NCBI RefSeq assembly: GCF_945870625.1
Contig: NZ_CAMBTS010000009.1
Coordinates: 1-55,715, forward strand
DNA: 55,715 nucleotides
Direction of reading: 5' to 3'
From: Novosphingobium sp. Chol11
GTDB taxonomy: Bacteria; Pseudomonadota; Alphaproteobacteria; Sphingomonadales; Sphingomonadaceae
Below are positions 8,501-17,759 of this stretch, in pieces. The notes beneath the pieces are model-generated. The model did not search any database. It was not told where the DNA came from and saw nothing but the letters and a program-made list of their open reading frames with translations. A program made the position numbers and the translations under genes. Position 1 is the stretch's first letter. Each line of letters starts with the position of its first letter.

Positions 8501-9903
8501 CGGACCGGCTCCGTTTCGAGGTTGCGGTCAAGCCCGGGGATCTGCGCCAGCTCTGCGGCGAGATCGAGGCTGCGGCACAGCCACAGGTAGACAGCGGCCG
8601 ATACCGGCAGGCCGATCAGCATCGAGATATCCGCCCGGCCCAGCATCGCGGCGACCGGCCCGACATAAAGTGCGGTCTTGAAGAACGGGATCATCGCGAT
8701 GAAGCCGATGGCATAGGCCGCAAGCCCCCGCCAGTTCCACCGTCCATAAAGTCCATCGGCCATGAACATCGCGCGGATCGAATAGCGCCCTTTGCGTGCG
8801 AAAAAGAAGTCCGCGAGGTTGATCGCGGTCCACGGCGTGAAGAGGTAGACCAGCACACCCAGAAACGCCTCGAAGCCATGGAGAACATTGCCGCCAACGG
8901 CCAAGGACAGCGCGAGCGATGCCGAAAAAACCGTCGCCAACGCGCCGAGGCGCGCTGCGGCGCCCAGCTTGATAGGGGTCAGGCTATCGACAACGCTGAG
9001 CAAGGTGAGCGACGCGCCATAAAAATTGAGCGCGGTGATCGTGATCAGCCCGAAGAAGCTGGTGGTGAGCATGATCACGCCAAACCCGCTGAACATCGCG
9101 TCGGCACTGCGGCGCAGCGCCACGACAATGTCCGGGTCGGTGAAGGCTGCGGCGGCGAACGCGCCGACCAGCATCATCCAGGCGCCGCCGATGAACGCGC
9201 CCCAGAATGTCCAGAAAAACGCTGGCCAGATCCCCACCGTGCGCGGCAGGTAGCGCGAATAATCCGACACATAGATCGACCAGCTGAGCTGATAGGTCGC
9301 AGCAGCAAAAAACTGGACGAGGAACAAGGTCGGCTTGAACACGCCTGGGCGGAGCAATACGCCGAAATCGGTGATCACGAAGGCACCCGCCGTGTACACT
9401 AACAGCGCCGCCAGCATGAGATAGGCCACCACGCGCTGCGCCGTGTGGATCAGATCGTAACCGATCACCGCCACGGCGATGGCCAGACCCGCAAAGACCA
9501 CGATGGTCGGGCCTTCGGGCAGGCCGGTCAATTCTTTGACCGTGCTCGCCGCGAGCGATTGGTTGAGCGCGTTGAAGCCGATGTAGGTGACCAGTGCGAC
9601 AACCCACACCAGCAGGGCACCGAGGTAGCCGAACTGGGGGCGCGACTGGATCATCTGCGGCAGACCGAGGTGCGGCCCTTGCGTGCAATGCAGCGCCATC
9701 AGCACTGTGCCGAGCACGCAGCCGCCGATCACGGCTATGCCTGACCAGAACAAGTCGAGCCCGGCGGCCACGCTGATCGCGCCGGTGGCCAAGGTCGCCA
9801 GATGCGCGTCGCCTGTAAACCAGACTGGCCAGAGGTGCCGCACCTTGCCGCGCCGCTCAGCCGGCGGAACATAGTCGATCGAGCGGGTTTCAACCAAGGC
9901 CAC
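8497..9903 (-). CDS. NCS1-family transporter (cytosine/purine permease type)
   Basis: A 468-residue integral membrane protein with about 12 hydrophobic helices. The N-terminal part 'WFTGDAHLATLATGAISVAAGLDLFWSG' and the 'TQGPHLGLPQMIQSRPQFGYLGALL' loop match the NCS1 cation-coupled permease family (CodB/purine permeases). Family members carry nucleobases, hydantoins, thiamine precursors and related compounds. In this operon, directly after the carnitine dehydrogenase, it may carry a quaternary amine or its precursor, which would be unusual for NCS1. The gap from lcdH is 36 bases. Confidence 0.85.
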   Translation of the reverse strand: MALVETRSIDYVPPAERRGKVRHLWPVWFTGDAHLATLATGAISVAAGLDLFWSGIAVIGGCVLGTVLMALHCTQGPHLGLPQMIQSRPQFGYLGALLVWVVALVTYIGFNALNQSLAASTVKELTGLPEGPTIVVFAGLAIAVAVIGYDLIHTAQRVVAYLMLAALLVYTAGAFVITDFGVLLRPGVFKPTLFLVQFFAAATYQLSWSIYVSDYSRYLPRTVGIWPAFFWTFWGAFIGGAWMMLVGAFAAAAFTDPDIVVALRRSADAMFSGFGVIMLTTSFFGLITITALNFYGASLTLLSVVDSLTPIKLGAAARLGALATVFSASLALSLAVGGNVLHGFEAFLGVLVYLFTPWTAINLADFFFARKGRYSIRAMFMADGLYGRWNWRGLAAYAIGFIAMIPFFKTALYVGPVAAMLGRADISMLIGLPVSAAVYLWLCRSLDLAAELAQIPGLDRNLETEPVR

Positions 9904-9939
9904 GTGGCATCATTCTCCCCAGAACGTCCCCCGACCGGA

Positions 9940-11415
9940 TCAACCCGGCATACTGATCTGTCGGCCGATACCCTGAGGCGGCGGCAAATGCGCTTGTCCC
10001 GCCACGAGCGCCTTCGCCATGTCCTGCATGGCTTGAGGGGCCGGGGCTGATTTCTCGGCCTGGGCATCGACATGAACCAGCATGTGCTCGGCAGTCGCGA
10101 TCACCGCATTCTGCGCGGCGCTGACCATCTCGTGGAACAGGTGCAGCCGCTTGCCATCCGCCGCCAGCACGCGCGTACGCACTTCGACCGGTTCGCCCAG
10201 CCGGGCCTGACCCAAGTGGCGCAAGTGCGTCTCGACCGTGTACCACGAATGGCCCGCAGCGACATAATCCGGCCCTGCACCAATCCTTGTGAGGACAACA
10301 TCGGTCGCGTCACCAAACAGTTTGAGATAGGCCCATTCGGTGAGGTGTTCGTTATAGTCGATCCATTCGGGCTCAACCGGGGTGGATATGGTCAGCAACC
10401 GGCCATCGCCCAGCGCGGGCCCATTCGCCGCGGCTGCGCCGCCCAGCCGCGCGCGGTGCGCCCGCGCCACCGCGCCTGCGGCGAAATTGTTGCGCTCCAG
10501 CGCGTGGGTCAGATCGACAAGGCAATCGTCGCGCAGCTTTTCAAACGTGCGCAAATCGACGCCGTCTGCCTGCTCGTCGGATTGGTGAGTGATCGTCTCG
10601 ATCAGTTCGTCGGTCAGCTTCGGGCCGATCAGCTTGGTCCAGGGCCATTCCATCGATGGGCCGAACTGGTGGAGGAAATGGCGCATGCCGTCCTCGCCGC
10701 CCGCCAGCCGGTAGACAAGGAAGGTGCCCATGAACGACCAGCGCATCCCCGCGCCAAAGCGGATGGCATCGTCGATTTCGGAGGCCGTCGCAATCCCGTC
10801 GTTGATCAGCCATAGCGCCTCGCGCCACACGGCTTCGAGCAGACGGTCGGCGATGAAGCCGTCGATCTCCTTGCGGACATGGAGCACTTTCATGCCGATC
10901 CGCGTATAGACGGCGGCGGCGATGTCCTTCGTCGCTTGGCTGGTCAGGTCGCCGCCGCAGACTTCGACCAGCGGCAGCAGATAGACCGGATTGAACGGGT
11001 GGCCGACCACCAGCCGATCGGGCCGCGCCATGCTTGCCTGCAGCTTGGTCGGCAGCAGGCCAGAAGTAGACGAGCCGATCACCGCATGGCCGGGCATCGC
11101 TGCGTCGATTTCGGCGAGCAGGCGCACTTTCAGGTCCTCGCGCTCAGGCAGGCTTTCCTGAATGAAATCGGCATCCTGCACCGCCTCGGCAATGCTTGCC
11201 GCAAACGTCACCGTGCCTTCGGCGGGAAGCGCCTGGCCGAACAGGCGGGACAGCGCGCGGCGCGCATTGGCCAGCACCGCCATGGTCTTGCGCTCGATCT
11301 CGGGATCGGGGTCGTAAATCGCGAGATCAATCCCGTTGAGCACAAAGCGCGCCGCCCAGCCCGCGCCGATCACCCCGCCGCCGACAATGCCGACTTTCCG
11401 GATTTCGTGTGCCAT
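9940..11415 (-). CDS. lcdH: Fused L-carnitine 3-dehydrogenase / betainyl-CoA thioesterase
   Basis: A 491-residue two-domain protein. Residues 1-320 are a 3-hydroxyacyl-CoA-dehydrogenase-type NAD enzyme with 'VGIVGGGVIGAGWAARF', 'VGHPFNPVYLLPLVEVCGG', 'EIDGFIADRLLEAVWREALWL' and 'QFGPSMEWPWTKL', all hallmarks of L-carnitine dehydrogenases. Residues from about 345 to the end form a hotdog thioesterase. The same fusion is known from Sinorhizobium meliloti, where the first domain makes 3-dehydrocarnitine and the second hydrolyses betainyl-CoA. The BKACE gene 13 bases upstream supplies the step between them. Assignment rests on these segments plus context. A different 3-hydroxy acid remains possible. 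Confidence 0.82.
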   Translation of the reverse strand: MAHEIRKVGIVGGGVIGAGWAARFVLNGIDLAIYDPDPEIERKTMAVLANARRALSRLFGQALPAEGTVTFAASIAEAVQDADFIQESLPEREDLKVRLLAEIDAAMPGHAVIGSSTSGLLPTKLQASMARPDRLVVGHPFNPVYLLPLVEVCGGDLTSQATKDIAAAVYTRIGMKVLHVRKEIDGFIADRLLEAVWREALWLINDGIATASEIDDAIRFGAGMRWSFMGTFLVYRLAGGEDGMRHFLHQFGPSMEWPWTKLIGPKLTDELIETITHQSDEQADGVDLRTFEKLRDDCLVDLTHALERNNFAAGAVARAHRARLGGAAAANGPALGDGRLLTISTPVEPEWIDYNEHLTEWAYLKLFGDATDVVLTRIGAGPDYVAAGHSWYTVETHLRHLGQARLGEPVEVRTRVLAADGKRLHLFHEMVSAAQNAVIATAEHMLVHVDAQAEKSAPAPQAMQDMAKALVAGQAHLPPPQGIGRQISMPG

Positions 11416-11428
11416 GTGCGTCCCGCTC

Positions 11429-12319
11429 CTAGCGCTTGATCAGCTTGAGTTTGGTGCGCACGTCCGCAGGGGTCATGATGCGCGCGCCCATGCCCGTCAG
11501 GATCTGCACCGCGCGCTCGACCAGCTGGCCGTTGCTGGCAAACTGTCCGCGCCCTAGATAGAGGTTGTCCTCCAGCCCTACGCGCGCATTGCCCCCAGCC
11601 AGCGCCGCCATGGCGACAAACGGCAGCTGATTGCGCCCGATCGAAAAGCCACTGAATACCGCGCCCGGCGGCAACTGGTGGACCATCGCCATCGTCGTCA
11701 GCGGATCATCGGGCGCGCCATAAGGGATGCCCAGGCACAGCTGGATCATGACCGGATCATCGAGAAGCCCGTCGCGGATCAGTTCTTTGACATAAACGAG
11801 ATGCCCGGTGTCGAACACTTCGAGCTCGGGCCGCACGCCGAGCCGCTGCACTTCGGCAGCCATGGTGCACAGCATGCCGGGCGTGTTGGTCATTACATAG
11901 TCGGCTTCGGCGAAGTTCATCGTCCCACAATCGAGCGTGCAGATCTCGGGCAACAGCTCTTGCACATGGATCAACCGCTCCATCGGGCCGACCATGTCGG
12001 TGCCCGCCGGATCGAGCGGCAGCGGGTGCTCGCCCGCGCCGAACACGATATCGCCGCCCATCCCGGCGGTGAGATTGATCACGACGTCGGTGTCGCTGGC
12101 GCGCACGCGCTCGACCACTTCGCGGTAGAGCGCCACATCGCGGCTGCCCTTGCCGGTTTCGGGATCGCGCACATGGATATGGGCAATCGCCGCGCCGGCC
12201 CGCGCGGCCTCGATGGCGGCATCGGCGATCTGCACGGGCGTGATCGGCAAGGCAGGATGTTTGTCTGCAGTAGCGCCCGATCCCGTCACGGCGCAGGTGA
12301 TAAAGGTTTCGAAATTCAT
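11429..12319 (-). CDS. Beta-keto acid cleavage enzyme (BKACE), probable 3-dehydrocarnitine cleavage enzyme
   Basis: A 296-residue protein starting [15 protein letters not shown] at ATG 12319. The frame continues upstream, but only through sequence that lies in the SDR gene. The family (formerly DUF849) is zinc-dependent and exchanges acetyl-CoA with a beta-keto acid to give acetoacetate and a new acyl-CoA. The '[17 protein letters not shown]' zinc motif is present, along with the typical 'INLTAGMGG' and 'LDCGTMNF' strands. Next to a carnitine dehydrogenase/betainyl-CoA thioesterase fusion, the expected reaction is 3-dehydrocarnitine plus acetyl-CoA to betainyl-CoA plus acetoacetate (CdhC-like in pseudomonads). 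Confidence 0.85.
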   Translation of the reverse strand: MNFETFITCAVTGSGATADKHPALPITPVQIADAAIEAARAGAAIAHIHVRDPETGKGSRDVALYREVVERVRASDTDVVINLTAGMGGDIVFGAGEHPLPLDPAGTDMVGPMERLIHVQELLPEICTLDCGTMNFAEADYVMTNTPGMLCTMAAEVQRLGVRPELEVFDTGHLVYVKELIRDGLLDDPVMIQLCLGIPYGAPDDPLTTMAMVHQLPPGAVFSGFSIGRNQLPFVAMAALAGGNARVGLEDNLYLGRGQFASNGQLVERAVQILTGMGARIMTPADVRTKLKLIKR

Positions 12320-12389
12320 GGCATATCCTCCCGGCCAGACGCCCTGCTTAGTGCGAATGTGCGGCAAGAAAACCGCGAAATGTGCCTGA

Positions 12390-13214
12390 TCATGGCGCTT
12401 TGCGAAAAACTCCTGCCGCGCCTTGGCTGTCCATATCGAGCGACAGGCTCTCGGTATGGCCGTCGATGGCAATCGCCTGGCCTGAAATGCGCTGCCCGGC
12501 GGGTGAGGCGAGGAAGCGCACCATGCCCACGATATCGTCGTTGGTGGCAAAGGCCCTGAGCGAAGACTGGCGCTTGTATTCGGATTCTACCTCGGCCACC
12601 GAAAGCCCGCGCGCCTGCGCATCCGCCGCGATCACCCGGTCGATGCGCGGCCCCTCGACACTCGCGGGGCAAAGCGCATTGGCGCGGATGCCCTCGGGGC
12701 CCAGCTCCATTGCCAGAGTTTTGGTCAGGCCGATCAGCGCCCATTTGCTGGCCACATAAGGCCCCCGCAGCGGACAGCCAAGCAGCCCGGCATTGGAACT
12801 CATCGTGATGATTGAGGAACCGGGGGCTTTGGCGCGGAGCAAGGGAATAGCCGCCCGCGTCATCAGGAACATGCCGTTGATGTTGACGTCGATGGTCCGC
12901 TGCCAGTCCGCGACAGGTTGCTCCTCAAAACGCGCCGTGGGGCCGGAAACGCCCGCGTTGTTGACCAGCAGGTCGATCCCTCCAGGCCCCGCGCGGGCCA
13001 GATCCTTCTCCACCGCGCGGTAGAAGCCATCGACCGCCCCGGCATCGCTCACATCGCAAGGAAAGGCTGTGAGCCCTGGGCCCGCCTGCGCCAGCGCGGC
13101 GAGCGCGGCCTCGTCCGAATCGCAGACATAAACCCGCCAGCCATCGGCGTTCAGCCCCCGCGCAATCGCAAGGCCGATGCCGCTGGCAGCGGCAGAGATG
13201 ATGGCAGTCTGCAC
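12390..13214 (-). CDS. SDR family oxidoreductase with an altered glycine motif
   Basis: A 274-residue classical short-chain dehydrogenase starting at GTG 13214. It has '[11 protein letters not shown]', a serine in '[12 protein letters not shown]', and 'YVASK' as YxxxK. The cofactor motif is unusual: the TGxxxGIG of the family reads SAAASGIG, with Ala at the first glycine. It is the first gene of the operon, 70 bases upstream of the BKACE. It could oxidise a hydroxy acid of the same pathway, for example the other carnitine enantiomer, but this is only a guess from position. The C-terminal 20 residues extend past the usual SDR end. Confidence 0.82.
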   Translation of the reverse strand: MQTAIISAAASGIGLAIARGLNADGWRVYVCDSDEAALAALAQAGPGLTAFPCDVSDAGAVDGFYRAVEKDLARAGPGGIDLLVNNAGVSGPTARFEEQPVADWQRTIDVNINGMFLMTRAAIPLLRAKAPGSSIITMSSNAGLLGCPLRGPYVASKWALIGLTKTLAMELGPEGIRANALCPASVEGPRIDRVIAADAQARGLSVAEVESEYKRQSSLRAFATNDDIVGMVRFLASPAGQRISGQAIAIDGHTESLSLDMDSQGAAGVFRKAP

Positions 13215-13332
13215 GGGCGATTGCAGTCTCTAGCAGGGTGGCGTTGCCCAGTGAGATCGCACTCGCTGCAGTATTGCGCAACCGCATCTAACCGACTTGA
13301 TTGTGAACAACCCGCAGGTAAGGTTTGCAGCC

Positions 13333-14892
13333 ATGGGCAAAGAGATGACCGCGCAAGGACCGGCAGTGATCGCCGCATTGTCACATGCACGGCGCGCATT
13401 CGCTTGGCTGCTGGCGGCGGCGCTACTAGCGGCGCATGGCCCTGCTCTTGCCGCGCCGGTTGTCCGAGTGGGCCCGCAGGTTCTGGTCGGCACTGCCGAG
13501 GGCAAGGGCGTCGCCTCGTTTCGCGGCATAGCCTATGCCCGCGCGCCGGTGGGGGCGCTGCGCTGGCAAGCGCCGCAGCCTATGCCGCCACGCCGCGGCC
13601 GCATCCATGCGACGCGCTTTGGCCCGGCCTGCCCGCAAAGCGATGGCAACACGCGGTGGTATCGCAATGTCGCCAAGGCGATGGGCGCTGCGCCAAAGCT
13701 GATCGCTGGCCCCGAACGGGTGGGCGAGGATTGCCTCTATCTCAACGTCTGGACCGCCGCTCCTCGTCCGTTAGCGCCGAGTAAGCGCCGTCCGGTCATG
13801 GTCTGGATTCACGGCGGCTCGAACGAGAATGGCTATGGGCACGAGCCGAACTATCACGGCACCCAGCTCGCGCAGCAGGGCGTGGCGGTCGTCTCGCTCA
13901 ATTACCGGCTCGGCCTGCTCGGCTTTTTCGCGCACCCCGCGCTGGGCAAGGACGCCAGCGGGCAGCAAGGGCTGCTCGATCAAGTGGCGGCGCTGCGCTG
14001 GGTCAAGGCCAACATTGCGCAGTTTGGCGGCGATCCCGCGCGCATCACGCTGTTTGGCGAATCGGCTGGTGGCACCGATATTGCAGCACTTGCTGCGATG
14101 CCCGAAGCGCAAGGGCGGTTCGCGCAGCTTATCCTCCAGAGCGGCTACCTCGCCCCGGCGGCGGTGCTGAGCCCCGCCGAAGCCGCGCGCTTTTCGCTTG
14201 GCCTGTTCGCCGAAGACGAAACCGCCAGCAGCCTGCGCGCCATGCCGTGGCAAAGCCTTGTCGCGCTGCAGGAAAAAAAGCTCGCTGGGCATTTTTATGC
14301 ACCGGTTGCCCGAATGCCGCTGCACCTGCCGGTGCCCGCGCTGATCGGGAGCAATGCCGACGAGAACCTTATGTACTTGCCGCAAGGCGAGGCCGCGCAA
14401 ACAACCGAACTGGCCGCCGAACTGGCGGACTTTGCACCGCCGCAGGCCGCGCGGATCAGGGCCTTGACGCAGAGCAAGGCCGAGGATCCGGCACGTCGCC
14501 TCGAACTGGTCGGGGCCGGAAAGGCGTTCCACTGCCCCTCGGCCCGGCTTGCCGCGCAAGCTGCGGCGGCGGGGCAGCGCGCGTATGTCTATCGCTTTGC
14601 GCGGGTGCGGCCCGGCGGGCACGGGCTCGGCGCGTATCACGGGGCCGAGATTCCTTATGTCTTCGATACGGCGGATGCCTGGCTGCCGGGGGACGCGGCG
14701 GATCGCAGGGTGAGCGAGGCGATGCAGCGCTATTGGGTCAATTTCGCCCGCTCGGGCAATCCCAATGGTGCCGGGCTCCCGCTCTGGCCCCATTGGCACT
14801 CCGCGCAGCGCGCCGCGCTCGAACTGGGCGACACGGTTGCGCCGCGCCCTATGCCCCATGCCGATCTGTGCGCGCTGTTGATGCCGGAGTGA
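13333..14892 (+). CDS. Type B carboxylesterase, secreted
   Basis: From ATG 13333 the product has 519 residues (a TTG at 13297 would give 531). A hydrophobic signal segment 'FAWLLAAALLAAHGPALA' precedes a complete carboxylesterase/lipase type B domain: 'SFRGIAYARAPVGALRW', 'EDCLYLNVW', 'VMVWIHGGSNENGYG', the nucleophile 'FGESAGG', and a late 'GAYHGAEIPYVF' with the catalytic His. Such enzymes hydrolyse esters or carbamates in the periplasm or outside. It is divergent from the carnitine-type operon and its end is 7 bases from the convergent FAD oxidoreductase. Confidence 0.87.
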   Translation: MGKEMTAQGPAVIAALSHARRAFAWLLAAALLAAHGPALAAPVVRVGPQVLVGTAEGKGVASFRGIAYARAPVGALRWQAPQPMPPRRGRIHATRFGPACPQSDGNTRWYRNVAKAMGAAPKLIAGPERVGEDCLYLNVWTAAPRPLAPSKRRPVMVWIHGGSNENGYGHEPNYHGTQLAQQGVAVVSLNYRLGLLGFFAHPALGKDASGQQGLLDQVAALRWVKANIAQFGGDPARITLFGESAGGTDIAALAAMPEAQGRFAQLILQSGYLAPAAVLSPAEAARFSLGLFAEDETASSLRAMPWQSLVALQEKKLAGHFYAPVARMPLHLPVPALIGSNADENLMYLPQGEAAQTTELAAELADFAPPQAARIRALTQSKAEDPARRLELVGAGKAFHCPSARLAAQAAAAGQRAYVYRFARVRPGGHGLGAYHGAEIPYVFDTADAWLPGDAADRRVSEAMQRYWVNFARSGNPNGAGLPLWPHWHSAQRAALELGDTVAPRPMPHADLCALLMPE

Positions 14893-14899
14893 TCAGGCT

Positions 14900-16228
14900 T
14901 TAAACCGCCAGCGTGACCGCATGGTTCTCGAGTGCATCCCCGCCAATGCCGCGCACACCCCTTTCGGCCAACGCCGCGACTACCGCTGCCGGATCGAGTG
15001 CCTGCACTGGCTTGCCCTGTGCCAAAGCCATGGCCGCCGCGATGCCCGCCGCCTCGCCCATCGCCATGCATTGCGGCATGCCGCGCACCGAGGCGAAAGC
15101 TGCCGGATCGGCGCAGACCAGCCGCCCGGCGAACAGCAGATTGGCGATCGCGCGCGGCACCATGGCGCGGAACGGCAGCGTATAGTAGTCCCCCTTGGCC
15201 ACGATCGCATCGTGGGTCATCGCGGCATCGCCACGCATCACGTCATCGATCGGATTGTCACAAGCCACGATCCCGTCCGCCGGTTTGGCGCCCGCCGCCA
15301 GATCCCCCGCCTGGATGCGGTGGACGGCCTCCAGCTTGCGCGTTTCGCGCACGCCCACGGTGGGCCCAAGCGCATTCATGCGCGCGTGGGCAAAGCCCGG
15401 CACGCGCTCGATCAGAAAGCGCGCGAGCTGGTGGCAGCGCCGCCGCCCTTCCTGCGTCGCCCGCGCCACGCCCTGCGGATCGGTACCGTCCACACCGCGG
15501 ATATGCACCGAGTTGCAGAACACCGTATCGCGGTGAAACCCGCGCATCAGATAAAGCTTGGCGAGATCAGGATGCAGCCGCCCCTCGGCAATCCCCGCTT
15601 CGGCTTCCTTGGTGAAATAGGGATCGCCCCGGGCGAACACCTCATTCCACGGCGCGTTCAGCATCGAGAACGAGAGCGTGACGCCCATCATATTGCCGCG
15701 CCCGTCGCCCACTGTGAACGGCACCCCGGCCTTGGCCGAGAGATCGCCGTCGCCTGAACAGTCGATGACCATGCCCGTCTCGAACGTCAGCGGCCCGGTC
15801 CGGTCGGTGCCGGCCACGCGGCGGATGTGCCCGTCTTCGATCTGCGGCGCACCGGCAAAAGTGTTCAGATGCACCTCGACGCCCGCTTCCTCGAGCATCT
15901 GGAACATCGCGAAGACCGCTGCCTCATGATCGTAGACCACTTCGAACCCGAAATTTTCGAGCGTCGAGTGCCGCACTTCGGCCAGCGGCGGCTGCGCGGC
16001 GCAAAGCTGGTCGGTGAGCGCGCCGAACACGCCGCCGATGCTGCGCCCGGTGGGATAGCCGCCGCCCCACGGCATGCCGGGGCAGAACGCCATGACGCCG
16101 CCGATCTTGCTGGTCCCCTCGATCAGCCGCACGCGCGCGCCCGCACTAGCCGCGCCGAGCGCCGCGCCGAAACCAGCGGTGCCGCCGCCGATCACCAGAA
16201 CATCGGCCGCAATATGCCGCTTCATCAA
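14900..16228 (-). CDS. FAD-dependent oxidoreductase (FAD_oxidored type)
   Basis: A 442-residue flavoprotein with the N-terminal dinucleotide fold 'LVIGGGTAGFGAALGAASAGARVRLIE' and the second conserved region 'VIDCSGDGDLSAKAGVPFTVGD'. The type is common in catabolic clusters, and the reactions are mostly unassigned. It is transcribed away from the OYE-type enzyme, with 141 bases between the two starts, and converges with the carboxylesterase. No export signal is evident. The substrate is not identifiable from the sequence. Confidence 0.82.
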   Translation of the reverse strand: MMKRHIAADVLVIGGGTAGFGAALGAASAGARVRLIEGTSKIGGVMAFCPGMPWGGGYPTGRSIGGVFGALTDQLCAAQPPLAEVRHSTLENFGFEVVYDHEAAVFAMFQMLEEAGVEVHLNTFAGAPQIEDGHIRRVAGTDRTGPLTFETGMVIDCSGDGDLSAKAGVPFTVGDGRGNMMGVTLSFSMLNAPWNEVFARGDPYFTKEAEAGIAEGRLHPDLAKLYLMRGFHRDTVFCNSVHIRGVDGTDPQGVARATQEGRRRCHQLARFLIERVPGFAHARMNALGPTVGVRETRKLEAVHRIQAGDLAAGAKPADGIVACDNPIDDVMRGDAAMTHDAIVAKGDYYTLPFRAMVPRAIANLLFAGRLVCADPAAFASVRGMPQCMAMGEAAGIAAAMALAQGKPVQALDPAAVVAALAERGVRGIGGDALENHAVTLAV

Positions 16229-16369
16229 TACCTCACCGCCCGTTTCTGCGCCTGAGAATTTGCAGAGAGCGGCGATGGCAGCAAGCGGGAATTGGTGCGC
16301 GCTTGCCAGCGCGCCGCGCAGCGGGCTTAATAGGGTCTTAAATCAAGACCGATTCCGGAAAGCCCGCCG

Positions 16370-17692
16370 ATGACTGCGCCCACGATCGCCGACAGACTCG
16401 TTCTCCCTTGCGGCGCTGTCCTGCCCAATCGCCTCGCCAAGGCGGCGATGACCGAGGGGCTGGCCGATCCGCAAGGCCGCGCTACGCCGGATCTTGAGCG
16501 GCTTTACGGGCTCTGGTCCGATGGCGGCGCAGGCCTGCTGATCACCGGCAATGTCCAGATCGACCGTGACCATCTGGAGCGCCCCGGCAATGTCATCATT
16601 CAGGGCCCGCAGGATGAGGCTGCGCTGGCAGGCCTGCGCGCGATGGCGAGCGCCGGCAGGCGCGCCGGATCGAGCAATGCGGGCGGCCACATCTGGATGC
16701 AGATCAGCCACGCCGGCCGCCAGACACAGGTCACGGTCAACCCGCATCCCAAAGCGCCGTCGGCCATCGCGGTCGGCTTGCCCGGCAAGCAGTTCGGCAT
16801 GCCAGTGGCGCTCACCGAGGCGGAGATTCTGGACCTCATCGAACGTTTCGGGTTTGCCGCCGAAGTGGCGAGGGACACCGGCTATACCGGCGTGCAGATC
16901 CACGCCGCGCACGGCTATCTGCTTTCGCAGTTCCTCAGCCCGCGTGCCAACTTGCGCAGCGACCAATGGGGCGGCAGCCTTGAAAACCGGGCGCGCATGC
17001 TCATGGCCGTTGTCGCGCGGGTGCGCGCGGGGGTGGGGCCGGAATTCCCCATCGGCGTGAAGCTCAATTCGGCCGATTTCCAGAAAGGCGGCTTCGCCTT
17101 CGAAGACAGCGTGATCGTGGCGGGCTGGCTGCAGGCAGCGGGGGTCGATCTGCTCGAAATCTCCGGCGGCTCTTATGAACAGCCCGCGATGATGGACATT
17201 CAGGGCATGGAAGCCCCCGAAGCGCCGCCGCAGACGGCCTCGACCTCAAAGGCTTCTACCATGGCGCGCGAGGCCTATTTCGTCGATTTCGCCAAAACCA
17301 TGCGCGCCTCGCTCTCCATGCCGCTCCTCGTCACCGGCGGTTTTCGCAGCCGCCGCGCGATGAACATGGCGCTGGAAACGGGCGGGGCAGACATGATCGG
17401 CCTCGGCCGCCCGCTCTGTGTCGATACCGCAGGCCCGGCCAAGCTGCTCGCGGGTGCAGACGAACTCGACCGCTGGGAGAGCAAGCTCAAGCTCCTGCCG
17501 CCGTGGCTCTCGTTCCTCGGCGGGCTCAAGATGATGCGCGCGGTGGAGGGCTTTGCCATCACCTATTGGTACTACGCCCAAATCGACGCGATCGCGCGCA
17601 CCGGCAAGGCCAGTATCGGCATTTCGCCGTTCGCCGCGCTGCTCAGCATTCAGAAAGCGGGCAAGGTTTGGCTCAAGGCGCGCAAGGATTGA
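16370..17692 (+). CDS. NADH:flavin oxidoreductase (old yellow enzyme family)
   Basis: A 440-residue TIM-barrel flavoprotein. Diagnostic segments are 'LPNRLAKAAMTEGLAD', 'MQISHAGRQ', 'GVQIHAAHGYLLSQFLSPRANLRSDQWGGSLENRARM' in two overlapping conserved blocks, and 'DMIGLGRPLCVD'. It is shorter than the 2,4-dienoyl-CoA reductase or trimethylamine dehydrogenase type, lacking their C-terminal NAD(P)H domain and cysteine cluster. It probably reduces an activated double bond using NAD(P)H. An SDR gene follows 67 bases downstream in the same direction, so the pair is likely one transcript. Confidence 0.87.
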   Translation: MTAPTIADRLVLPCGAVLPNRLAKAAMTEGLADPQGRATPDLERLYGLWSDGGAGLLITGNVQIDRDHLERPGNVIIQGPQDEAALAGLRAMASAGRRAGSSNAGGHIWMQISHAGRQTQVTVNPHPKAPSAIAVGLPGKQFGMPVALTEAEILDLIERFGFAAEVARDTGYTGVQIHAAHGYLLSQFLSPRANLRSDQWGGSLENRARMLMAVVARVRAGVGPEFPIGVKLNSADFQKGGFAFEDSVIVAGWLQAAGVDLLEISGGSYEQPAMMDIQGMEAPEAPPQTASTSKASTMAREAYFVDFAKTMRASLSMPLLVTGGFRSRRAMNMALETGGADMIGLGRPLCVDTAGPAKLLAGADELDRWESKLKLLPPWLSFLGGLKMMRAVEGFAITYWYYAQIDAIARTGKASIGISPFAALLSIQKAGKVWLKARKD

Positions 17693-17759
17693 TAGAGAAA
17701 TTCCGCCGAGGGGCATCTGCCTCATCACACGGCAGACAAGTACCGGTGAGGATGTAGCA

